The notes below the pieces were generated by a model. It saw nothing but the letters and a program-made list of their open reading frames with translations, was not told where the DNA came from and searched no databases. This document shows, one piece after another, positions 27,501 through 35,600 of a stretch of DNA of 64,000 bases. A program made the position numbers and the translations under genes. Each line of letters starts with the position of its first letter. Within the stretch, counting starts at the first letter, position 1. Source of the DNA: Bacteroidia bacterium (GTDB taxonomy: Bacteria > Bacteroidota > Bacteroidia > Cytophagales > Cyclobacteriaceae); the NCBI GenBank assembly GCA_030425425.1, contig JAUIAO010000014.1, positions 36,532 through 100,531 of the forward strand. The letters are read 5' to 3'.

Positions 27501-28269
27501 GTATAATTTCCATGTTGGTTCGGCTCAGGGATTTTTCGTGAAGCTGGATGAAACCAGCAACAAACAAGTAGTATTCACCGAAAGCATGCGAGTGACTGGA
27601 AACAATGCAGATGATCATTTCTTTCGAATAGCCGAAGATATCCAACGTGTACGTATCAATTTGGTAAATGAAGATGGCTTGTTCAAGCAAACTCTCATAG
27701 CATGGAATAATGAGGTAGATGATGAGCAGATCAGTAAGTTATACGACGCTCAGATCTTTAATCAAAACGCGGATAATGCCATTTATTCTTATAAAAATGG
27801 GATTCCTCTTGCTATTCAGACGATAACTGATCAGAAAGTGTCTATGGATCTTGGTTTCAATGTTGCTGAAGCTGGAGTTTATAGCCTTCAGGCTGATATC
27901 TCAGAATGTCAAAGAGAAGTGTACTTGATAGATCATCAAACTGAAGAGATAATTGACCTTACAAATCAAGAATATGTTTTCAGCGCGCTTCAAGGAAAGA
28001 TAAACGACAGGTTTGAGTTGACATTTGAAAAACAGTCGATCCTCTCTACGGGTGTTACAGGTGAATGGGAAGTATATGTGTCAGATCATCAAGTTCACTT
28101 TATTCCTGCTGAAGGTGCCATCCCACAGAACTTTAGAATCTTCTCTTTGGATGGAAAGCTTGTATTTGAGGAATTGATTAATCAAAAATCAGCAGTCTAT
28201 TTGAATGTTCCCGAAGGTGTTTATTTGATAGCCTATGGTGAGCAATCTCAAAAAATCTTACTTCATTAA
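24568..28269 (+). CDS. Multidomain T9SS-secreted surface protein (LamG and cadherin-like)
   Basis: A 1233-residue secreted protein. After the signal peptide (ends near STMAQQ) come three copies of a domain carrying the YFxDxDPGxGNG motif (about residues 25-100, 105-185, 190-245). A cadherin-like beta-sandwich follows (about 249-336), then a LamG-type lectin domain (about 340-540, beginning GLVAYYPFSGNANDGSGNDNHG). Two more, nearly identical, cadherin-like repeats follow at about 550-730. The C-terminal 80 residues (FRIFSLDGKLVFEEL...VPEGVYLIAYG) look like a type A T9SS sorting domain, so the protein should be secreted and anchored at the surface. It likely binds glycans or other cells. Genes on both sides encode secreted proteins. 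Confidence 0.82.
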   Translation: MRGILMTMLGIVMMYSTMAQQIVGVEYYLDSDPGVGQGTYVSATSSGADVTFDLDLNVNTLSLGYHNLGVRVKDDNGNYSLGETRRLYVMELTTPTASSLVGGYEYFIDSDPGLGNGTFTALSGADSQNTTIAIPISGLSAGYHYLGVRFKDVADNWSTNEFRKFYIIPSPSTLPSAKISKIEYFFDTDPGVGNGIVAASNLSADEIDETFAINLTGKAVGDYTINVRVIDSQGVGSIYYQGSFEIRGLSNDATLSSITLSEGSLNPLFDPATLSYDVVLPQGTTTVDLGASATDSNAGVSGVGSIDVSSGSAIAEILVTAEDETTTQTYTINFSKEAVDIQDGLVAYYPFSGNANDGSGNDNHGIVNGATLATDRAGNENSAYSFNGSNNWINCGNSSVLNSTNLTISVWYKANTLNNANMVISRYQNFHEHVYSGEIAGRYYTSSQVQFNSPIASPLGEWVHFIWVIGDDKVNTYKNGGLVSTFSKTGTLSYNPDNDLVIGAFYANSNPSYLFDGLIDDVRIYNRAINASEIQEIYNEVPPAASGIDASLSAITLDIGTLDPIFSATTFNYDVTLPYGTTSVELGATPTDENASNVSGTGTITITHGQTKSVDILVTAEDGSTQQTYTVNFTTEPNNDASLSAITLDIGTLDPTFSATTFSYDVTLPYGTTSVKLGGTTTDPNASEITGTGTITITNGETKSVDIVVTAEDGETQVTYQINFTTDKIRWNGTSWNNSTGPSETEDAIIAGDFIGGLTSANLEIKAGATVTVTGTLDIHGDLINEGEIIVESGSTLLTYAGNQVTGSITIRRNTRYGDGKYSFVGSPVQQSAAITGQTLGPIVYQYNEATAFGSDGLARWQDASDSELMPGKGYAQANQKIVEFIGVPNSGAITYTGTYTSDTDDANEGWNLVSNPYAAAINTSSFLTENVNNTTGALYLWDDNGSDTGRGSNDDYITVNASGATDNNPANGNNSGRYNFHVGSAQGFFVKLDETSNKQVVFTESMRVTGNNADDHFFRIAEDIQRVRINLVNEDGLFKQTLIAWNNEVDDEQISKLYDAQIFNQNADNAIYSYKNGIPLAIQTITDQKVSMDLGFNVAEAGVYSLQADISECQREVYLIDHQTEEIIDLTNQEYVFSALQGKINDRFELTFEKQSILSTGVTGEWEVYVSDHQVHFIPAEGAIPQNFRIFSLDGKLVFEELINQKSAVYLNVPEGVYLIAYGEQSQKILLH
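26230..26588 (+). repeat. In-gene tandem duplication, 273-bp period
   Basis: The segment at 26230-26315 recurs at 26503-26588 inside the T9SS/LamG gene. Over an 82-base core I count 76 identical positions. The period of 91 codons equals one cadherin-like domain, so this is a recent in-frame domain duplication. Confidence 0.8.
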
Positions 28270-28280
28270 ATCCAAGCAAA

Positions 28281-28454
28281 ATGACTACTCTAAAATCAAA
28301 ACATTTACTTTCTGCGATTATTGCAATGATGATAAGTGCACCATTATTCGCTCAAGGAGCCCCACCCGCTACGCCTGTAGATGGAGGTCTGAGCATTTTA
28401 CTCATTGCGGGAGGTGCATACGCTATTAAGCGAATCAAAGAAAATAGAAATTGA
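28281..28454 (+). CDS. 57-residue PID-CTERM-like sorting-tag protein
   Basis: A short gene 11 bp after the T9SS protein. The 57-residue product has a signal peptide (MTTLKSKHLLSAIIAMMISA, then PLFAQG), a Pro-rich linker (APPATP), the motif VDGGL, a hydrophobic segment (SILLIAGGAYAI) and a basic tail (KRIKENRN). Signal peptide, motif, TM helix and basic end resemble the small proteins that, as I recall, NCBI calls PID-CTERM, here with PVDGG. Such tripartite C-termini are proposed sorting signals, and this protein is almost nothing but signal peptide plus tag. A strong terminator follows directly. Function is unknown. Confidence 0.75.
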   Translation: MTTLKSKHLLSAIIAMMISAPLFAQGAPPATPVDGGLSILLIAGGAYAIKRIKENRN

Positions 28455-28465
28455 AATCTTGTTTT

Positions 28466-28510
28466 GCAAAGCAGCCCTATGTTTTGACCTAGGGATGCTT
28501 TGCTTTTTTT
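28466..28510 (+). terminator. Rho-independent terminator after PID-CTERM-like gene
   Basis: A long stem, GCAAAGCAGCCCTA pairing with TAGGGATGCTTTGC with one mismatch, is followed by seven T. It closes the beta-helix/T9SS/microprotein operon. Confidence 0.9.
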
Positions 28511-28620
28511 GATTTACAAAAAATAACCTTTTATCCACAAACTAATCATTTGCGTCTGCAAAATGCACTAGTCAATAGCTATTTGTCATCCCTAAATTCA
28601 GTTAACCATTTTCAGTGATT

Positions 28621-28854
28621 ATGGATGAATTGGGGATAAACTTTCAACCTTCAGAAAGAGAGAAACAAGTTTTAGAAGCTTTGTCTCTAGGCTACAATAG
28701 AAATGAAATTGCTAACCAATTGAGGATCAGTAAACACACTGTAGATACTCATCGAAAAAACCTATTGAGGAAGCTCAGTGCCAGAAACGTGGCTCATTTA
28801 GTACGGAAATCCGTTCATTACAATTGGTTGGATTGCAAAATAAAAACGTTTTAA
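28621..28854 (+). CDS. Stand-alone LuxR-type HTH protein
   Basis: A 77-residue protein consisting only of a LuxR/NarL-type four-helix DNA-binding domain. The motifs PSEREKQVLEALSLGYNRNEIANQL and ISKHTVDTHRKNLLRKLSARN are complete. There is no receiver or ligand domain, so control must come through expression level or a partner. ATG 28621 is preferred over GTG 28615. It lies between the two surface-protein operons and directly before the S74 fibre-like gene, which it may regulate. It could also be a truncated response regulator, but I see no receiver remnant upstream. Confidence 0.82.
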   Translation: MDELGINFQPSEREKQVLEALSLGYNRNEIANQLRISKHTVDTHRKNLLRKLSARNVAHLVRKSVHYNWLDCKIKTF

Positions 28855-28962
28855 GGGACTGGAATAAATGACTGAAATACCCTTTTTGGGGGATTGACAA
28901 ACAGTGACTTTTATCATAATATAGCACGAATAAACATCATTTCACATCGCGAATTAAAACTT

Positions 28963-31900
28963 ATGAAACACCTATTCAAGTATTTATTATTAATGCTCAT
29001 AACTTTTAGCGTTATGGCGCAGGATGGAAAGAAAATGACTTTCCAGGGCTCTCTTTTCCAGACGGATCAACCATTCAATGGTACTACCAGTTTGGAGTTT
29101 TCAATTATGCTGGACAGTGTGACTACATGGTCGGAGACCTTATCCGAAGTTACTGTTGTCAATGGCTTGTATTCAGTTGTTCTTGGAGAAACTACCCCTC
29201 TCCCGGCCAACCTTTTCGAAGGAGTGTCAGAACGAATGCTGAATGTCAAAGTGGATGGAACAGACCTGGGTTCTGTTGCACTTTATGCACCGTTTTCAGC
29301 CGGAGAGAAACCAATGCTGCCTCTGGATTTACCGGGAGCAAATGGCAATAGAAGTGTAATGCTTTCCAGTGAGGGAGAAACTGGTGATGATGGTACATTC
29401 AGATTGAGCAACGCTGACGGTTTTTCGAGAGTAACCATGTATGCAAATGGATATGAAAATGAATATGACTCAGCCGGTACTGCTAGCAGAGTGTGGACAG
29501 GTGCCGGTGGTGCATGGTTTGGTGGCGCAAACGGAACCATGGGTGTGAGAGTTGGTAGTGACGGAGTAGACAATAGCAATGGATTTTTGGAACTAGGAGA
29601 TAAAGAAGGAGCTCCTCAGGTCAGAGCAGGTATTCGTGAGTTCGAAGATGGTTTTGCAAGAGGTGAGATTAATCTTCACAACAATACGGATGGCAGGAAT
29701 TCGGTACTTCGTCCGGGTCAATTGTATTTCCTCAATAATGATTTGCCTTATCCTGCAGGATGGTATGGGACATTAGGTGGTTCTGGTTTCTCACAGCTGG
29801 TTGGCTATGACTCTATGCAAAATGTCACAGGAGCAATGATTACAGGATTCTGGGGAGGAGGAAGTCCTCAGGTTTATATGGAAGATGAGAATGCTCAAAT
29901 GAAAACTTATTTGGGAATTGATCCGGGAAGCACAGGTAGATTAGAACTTAAAGGAACTGACGGACAGCCGAACATGGAGTTTGGCGGTAAATGGTGGGAA
30001 GACGATGGAGCAGGTGGAAACAGACCATTTTTCAACATGGCAGGTGGTGAAGACGTCTATTGGTATGATGATAATGGTACGCCTAGTGATAGCTCTGATG
30101 ATCAATCTGGAATGAATCGTCCGAATCTGGTTTGGATGGATGTGCAGAAGTGGGACAATGGTACCGAATTAGGACAATTGACGCTGAGCAGTTCGGATGG
30201 TACATCACTTCATATCAGTCCGTACGGAATTGATGGATTGAATATGGACTATAGCGCTAAAGAATTTGTTTTAGAGCATGAATGGAGCGAACAAAGAGTT
30301 GGAAATTTAATCGGACTACAGGATGGTGGCCAGATTAATATCGGAGGACTTATTAATCAGGGAGATACTGCTACTTCGTATGGTGGCGGATTCTCAGCAG
30401 GTACTAAGTTCTGGGAAGGTTCTCCACAACTTGGATATATCCATTTGAGAGGTACTGTAAATGATGAAAATTATTTCGGTGCAAACATGAAGTTCTCTAT
30501 GGAAGCTGTGAATCATGGCGAAACAGAAGAAGCGGAATTCAAAATGTATGGATCAGAACTGGACGAATACACCAACTCGAAGGTGGTTCTTCGAATGCAA
30601 AGCATAAGAAATGAGGCAGGCCAATCAGCTGCAGAGATAATTGCAGATGGTTCAAGCTCTCCAAACTTTGCTTTGGGTGCAAAAATGTGGGAAGATGATG
30701 GAGTTAACCGTCCGTACATGAGAATGAATGGTTCTGTTTCACTTCCTGGTGACACTATAGATTCAGTTGCTACTTTCTATCACCCAGATTTGGTATGGAT
30801 GGATGTGACGAAATGGGATGACGGTACTGAGAGAGGTCACTTACATCTAAATGGTAATGGCAATACTCACACTATGGAAGACTGGATAGATGAAGTTCGT
30901 AATCATGGGAATACATACACTCAGCAGTTGAGCCATGTATTTCGTGTGAAGAATGATAATGATCCATTTTCTGCTGTCTATCTGAATAGATTTGATGATG
31001 GTCATGCCCGCTTGCAAGTGGCAGGACACAATAATGGAGAGGCCACTGGTGTAGGTTACCTTGGAGCAAATCACAACGGAGGTTATATGTACATAGGGGG
31101 AACGGATCCTAGAAACAATCTAAGAGGTGGTATGTATGTGGCCGACAATCTTCCGCATCTATTCATGCAAGGTACTTTTGATGTAGAAGGTGAAATTCTT
31201 CAAGACCAGTCAGGAGCTGATAGCGTGACATATTACCGACCAGAGTTGGTGAATATGGATCTTCATAATGAAGATGGAATGGAATATGGGTCATTGACCT
31301 TGAGAGGTACAGATGGATCAGAAATGCACATTTCATCCCACGGAATCAGTGGTGTAGATCTAGATTATAAGGCTAAGGAATTTGTACTGGAGCATGAGTG
31401 GAGCGATCAGCAGGTTGGTAACATCATTGGTCTGCAGGACGGTGGACAAATCAATATAGGTGGACTGATAAGCAATGCTGACACAACTATATATGGTGGA
31501 GGATTCTCTGCTGGTTCCAAATTCTGGGAAGGAAACCCACAATTAGGATATGTCCACGTGAGAGGTACAGTAAATGAGGCCAACTATTTCGATGCAAATA
31601 TCAAGTTTGCAATGGAAGCCGTGAATCATGGTGACTATGAAGGTGCTGAATTCAGAATGTATGGAAATAACTTAGATGGCAACAACGCTGCAAAACCGGT
31701 ATTCCATCTAAATACTGTTCAAGATGCACAAGGGAATAGTGGTTCACACATTAGTGGTGAAGGTTCTGATTCACCAAACTTTGCCTTAGGTGCAAAAGAC
31801 TGGGAAGACAATGGAGCTAACAGACCATATTTCAGAATGAACGGAGCTACGGCGTTACCTGGTGATACGATAGATGCTGTTCCTACCTTCTATCATCCTG

Positions 31901-32667
31901 ATCTGGTTTGGATGGATGTTCAGGACTGGGGAGACAAAGAAGTGGGAGGTTTTACGCTCCGATCTACTGATGGTGCAGAGTTTGGTTTCAACGCTTATGG
32001 TTTCACAGGTACCGTAGAACATTTAAATGTGAATGATTTAGTTTCTTATGGAAATCAGTGGAGAATGAGCTCATTTGGTCTCAATGGAGATGAAAATGCA
32101 GAATTCAATGTGGTTGAAATAAACAACGGTCAGAATCTAGGTACAGGAGCAGGTGAAATCAAATTATTTGCCAATGATGGTTCTAATGGAGCAATGTTAG
32201 ATGGATGGGGAAATGCAACTTTCACAGGTGAAGTAACTGCAACTACACTTACACAATCTTCAGACAAAAGATTTAAGAAGGATATAAACCAAATCGAAGG
32301 AGCACTTTCTAAGATTTCAGGTTTGAATGGATATACCTACTTCTGGAATAGAACAGCGAATGAAGAAAAAGGAATCAAGGATGAGTCACAGCAGATTGGT
32401 TTGATTGCTCAGGAAGTAGAAAAAGTCTTCCCGCAACTTGTGAAAACTGATGATGAAGGATTTAAGTCTGTCAACTATGCTCAGATGACCGCAGTATTGA
32501 TCGAAGCTGTAAAAGAACTGAATGCTAAGGTTGAAACTTTAGAGTCTGAAAATACTGACCTGAAAGCTCAGGTAGAAGCTTCGGCAAATCTGGAGAATAG
32601 ACTGGAACAAATCGAAAAGTTACTTGGAGTGAAAATCAATGAAACTTCTAGTGCTAACAACAAATAA
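28963..32667 (+). CDS. Tail-fibre-like surface protein with S74 chaperone domain
   Basis: A 1234-residue secreted protein; ATG 28963 starts a clean signal peptide (MKHLFKYLLLMLITF, then SVMAQDGKK), whereas the in-frame start at 28894 adds a non-leader stretch. The long middle is rich in Gly, Asp and Asn with short beta motifs, as in fibrous proteins, and contains two copies of a module of about 240 residues (about 386-625 and 757-990). Near residue 1100 begins a peptidase S74/intramolecular chaperone domain (SSDKRFKKDINQIEGALSKI and QIGLIAQEVEKVFPQLV), which in phage tail fibres assembles trimers and then cleaves itself at a Ser-Asp bond. A C-terminal coiled coil follows. It is likely a trimeric surface fibre. 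Confidence 0.82.
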   Translation: MKHLFKYLLLMLITFSVMAQDGKKMTFQGSLFQTDQPFNGTTSLEFSIMLDSVTTWSETLSEVTVVNGLYSVVLGETTPLPANLFEGVSERMLNVKVDGTDLGSVALYAPFSAGEKPMLPLDLPGANGNRSVMLSSEGETGDDGTFRLSNADGFSRVTMYANGYENEYDSAGTASRVWTGAGGAWFGGANGTMGVRVGSDGVDNSNGFLELGDKEGAPQVRAGIREFEDGFARGEINLHNNTDGRNSVLRPGQLYFLNNDLPYPAGWYGTLGGSGFSQLVGYDSMQNVTGAMITGFWGGGSPQVYMEDENAQMKTYLGIDPGSTGRLELKGTDGQPNMEFGGKWWEDDGAGGNRPFFNMAGGEDVYWYDDNGTPSDSSDDQSGMNRPNLVWMDVQKWDNGTELGQLTLSSSDGTSLHISPYGIDGLNMDYSAKEFVLEHEWSEQRVGNLIGLQDGGQINIGGLINQGDTATSYGGGFSAGTKFWEGSPQLGYIHLRGTVNDENYFGANMKFSMEAVNHGETEEAEFKMYGSELDEYTNSKVVLRMQSIRNEAGQSAAEIIADGSSSPNFALGAKMWEDDGVNRPYMRMNGSVSLPGDTIDSVATFYHPDLVWMDVTKWDDGTERGHLHLNGNGNTHTMEDWIDEVRNHGNTYTQQLSHVFRVKNDNDPFSAVYLNRFDDGHARLQVAGHNNGEATGVGYLGANHNGGYMYIGGTDPRNNLRGGMYVADNLPHLFMQGTFDVEGEILQDQSGADSVTYYRPELVNMDLHNEDGMEYGSLTLRGTDGSEMHISSHGISGVDLDYKAKEFVLEHEWSDQQVGNIIGLQDGGQINIGGLISNADTTIYGGGFSAGSKFWEGNPQLGYVHVRGTVNEANYFDANIKFAMEAVNHGDYEGAEFRMYGNNLDGNNAAKPVFHLNTVQDAQGNSGSHISGEGSDSPNFALGAKDWEDNGANRPYFRMNGATALPGDTIDAVPTFYHPDLVWMDVQDWGDKEVGGFTLRSTDGAEFGFNAYGFTGTVEHLNVNDLVSYGNQWRMSSFGLNGDENAEFNVVEINNGQNLGTGAGEIKLFANDGSNGAMLDGWGNATFTGEVTATTLTQSSDKRFKKDINQIEGALSKISGLNGYTYFWNRTANEEKGIKDESQQIGLIAQEVEKVFPQLVKTDDEGFKSVNYAQMTAVLIEAVKELNAKVETLESENTDLKAQVEASANLENRLEQIEKLLGVKINETSSANNK
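30121..31930 (+). repeat. In-gene repeat of a 240-residue fibre module
   Basis: Two protein-level copies of a module (about 30121-30840 and 31234-31930) share motifs AKEFVLEHEWS, GLQDGGQINIGGLI, GGGFSAGxKFWEG and SPNFALGAK. Synonymous sites differ widely, so this duplication is older than the one in the LamG gene. Confidence 0.75.
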
Positions 32668-35600
32668 TGCATCACATGCACAGATTTGTAAAAAATATAT
32701 GGTCCATATGTGCTCTGATTTTGTTCAGCACCTCGGTGTTGGCACAGGATTTTGAGCAGCGTTCAGCCAATGCTCCATTAGGAGGAAAGTGGTCTACGTC
32801 AGGTACTATGACGCACTTTTCGTCTACGGGGCAAGTGGCAGCACAATCAGGACTGATTTCGTCGGATAGTAACTGGACAGGAACTGTCGGGTTCATTATG
32901 CCAAGCTTTAGTCTTGACCCTAATGAACCACCAGTAGCAGTTTCGCTGGAGAGTGAAATATTCTATGAAGTTGGACAATCGTTGATATTGGAAGGATACG
33001 ATCCGGAAAACGATCCGATAGAATACGTAATCGTATCTCAACCTGGATTAGGAACTCTAACTCCTGTTGATGATAAGCCAAATGAGTTCATTTTTACACC
33101 AAATCCAGACGTACAGCCTGATACAGACCTCAGTGATATCATTGAGTTTCAGGTTCGGGAAACTGTAGGGGCGATGAAGACCTCAAATACGGCTCAGATC
33201 AGATTTACATTTAGAGCAGAGGATACAGGTCATTCCATTTCTAATTTTGCTTTCAATTCGGCAACTGGAGATTTGGAGCTCACCTGGGACGACCAGCGTC
33301 AAAATGACGCCTATGAAGTGGAAATTTTGTACTTCGATCAGTCAGATCCTTTGAATGTCATCCCGGTCTCACTATATAATCAGGCAAATCCAATTAGCGA
33401 ATATGTTGTAGATGGTTCGTCTGTAGCGTTTGGTATGACTGTGAGTGCTGAAGAGCATCCTTTGGTGACATCACAATCCAAGGTGTTTATCGTTGCGCTT
33501 GTTTCATCAGAAAACGGAAACTCTGATCTCGCAACGTTTATCATCGATAACAGTACTGGTGGGAGAATTTCTGCATCTGATGACGGATTATTCTTTGCGT
33601 TTGGTAGTGCTATGACGGTGCAGGAAAACAAGCAGGTGGATTTGAGACTGGTAGCTGTAGAGCTTGGAGATTTTGACTTGTCCGAAACTGATGTAGAAAT
33701 ACTTCAGATCGCAAGTCAGGGTACGTTGGGTGCTCCTACTGTAGATCAGGTTACAGCTAATACCAAAACATGGTTGTTGTCATTTACTGCTACTGAAGAA
33801 ATCGGAGGATTAGATTCTCTTCAATTTCGCATTTACCACCCAGAGCGCCAAATGTATGATACCGCCTGGGCACGAGTGGAGATCAAAGATGTAAATGACC
33901 CTCCAAAGATTACGCGAATTGCGGATCAATCAACAGTGGAGGAAACGCCATTTACAGTAAATCTTAGTTATCTGGATCCTGATAATGAAGTAGATATTCT
34001 GGTGGAATCAAATGAGTCCAGTAAAGTTTCTACTACCTATGAAAATGGTGTCATCACAGTTACTCCTGGACAGGATTATAGTGGATTGGTTTCTATCAAT
34101 GTAATCATTACCGAGCAGGGTACAGAGGAAGAATATGTCGCCTTTGATCGATTCGACGTAGAAGTAGAAGCGGTGAATGATCCTCCGGTGGTTGCAGCTA
34201 TTGATGACCAGACAATTCTAGAAGACAATTCTCTGACTTTGGCAGCTTCTGCGACTGACGTGGATTCGAAAACACAGCTTTTTGATTATTCAGTAGAGAT
34301 TAGTGATCCTTCCAAGTTTACAGTTACTGTGAATGGTGGAAATATCAGCATTGTGCCATTGGCCAATGTAAACGGCGATTTTGAAGTGAAAGTCTATGCA
34401 GATGACCGTCAAGGTACTGCTACATCTAAGTCTGTTGCCGAATCTTTTACACTGAGTATCACTCCTCAGAATGATGCTCCTGTAGCACTAAAATCCTTCA
34501 GCTCACAGAAGATCGTACAGGGAATGCCGGCATATAATTTGAATTTATCTGCCTATTTCACAGATGTAGAGAATGGGTCTGATCTGACTTTTACTGCCAG
34601 TGGCAACAGTCAGGTAGCGCTTTCTTTTACCGGATCAGTGATGTTGATAGATGCTGCAGATGATTTTACTGGTGTGGAAGATGTAGTGATCACAGCTAGT
34701 GATGGAGAACTTTCTGTTCAGCAGACTATTGCATTTGTAGCCGTACAGCAGAATGCCAGCATATCTGTGGCCAATGCTCCAGGAACTCTGACTTACGAAG
34801 AGGATTTTGGAACTCAGGTTGTAGACTTGTCTTCTGTCTTTGTAGATGATAACAATGCTGGGGCTGTTTTTACTTTTGATTTAATAGGTGGAAACTTTCT
34901 AAATGTTACCATAGATGAAAACACCGGTCAGCTTACCATTACAGCTCCTGATGATTATAATGGATCAGAGTCTTTGTACCTGGTAGGTTCTACAGGAGGA
35001 CAATCCAGTTTCTTGAGTTTTGATGTGGAAGTGACTGCTGTAAATGACGCTCCACAACTTTCTACCATTGGAAATGTGCTCATTCAGGAAGATTTGAGTG
35101 TGACAGGAATATTTGTTGAATTGTCTGATATTGATAATGATGCAGCCGACTTGTCTCTGACTGTAGAATCAATGAATGGTGAACTCATTCCAAATGAGAA
35201 TTTGACGGTGACAGCAACAACTGGTGGTTATTTGATTGATGCTGCTCCATTGGCGGATGCATTTGGTGCTGCTGAAATTAAAGTGACAGGAACAGATGGT
35301 TCGCTTACTGCTACTACATCTTTCAATATTACCGTGCAATCTGTCAATGATAAGCCGACTGTAGTGGCTGAGACAATTGATCCGGCCATAGAAGACGAAG
35401 CGTATTCTTTGGATATTTCAAGATTGTTTAATGACGTTGAAAATGATCCGCTGACATTCACTGTTCCCGAATTACCAGAATGGGCATCCTATTCAAATGG
35501 AATGATCACTGGTACTCCAGGTAATGATGATGTGGAAACCTGGATTCTTACTATCAGAGCAAGTGATGGAAACGGTGGAAGTGCAATAGCCTCCTATCAG

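Noticed and set aside
28963..32667. Prophage
   Set aside because: The S74 domain is tail-fibre-like, but there are no capsid, terminase, portal or integrase genes and the protein has a signal peptide.
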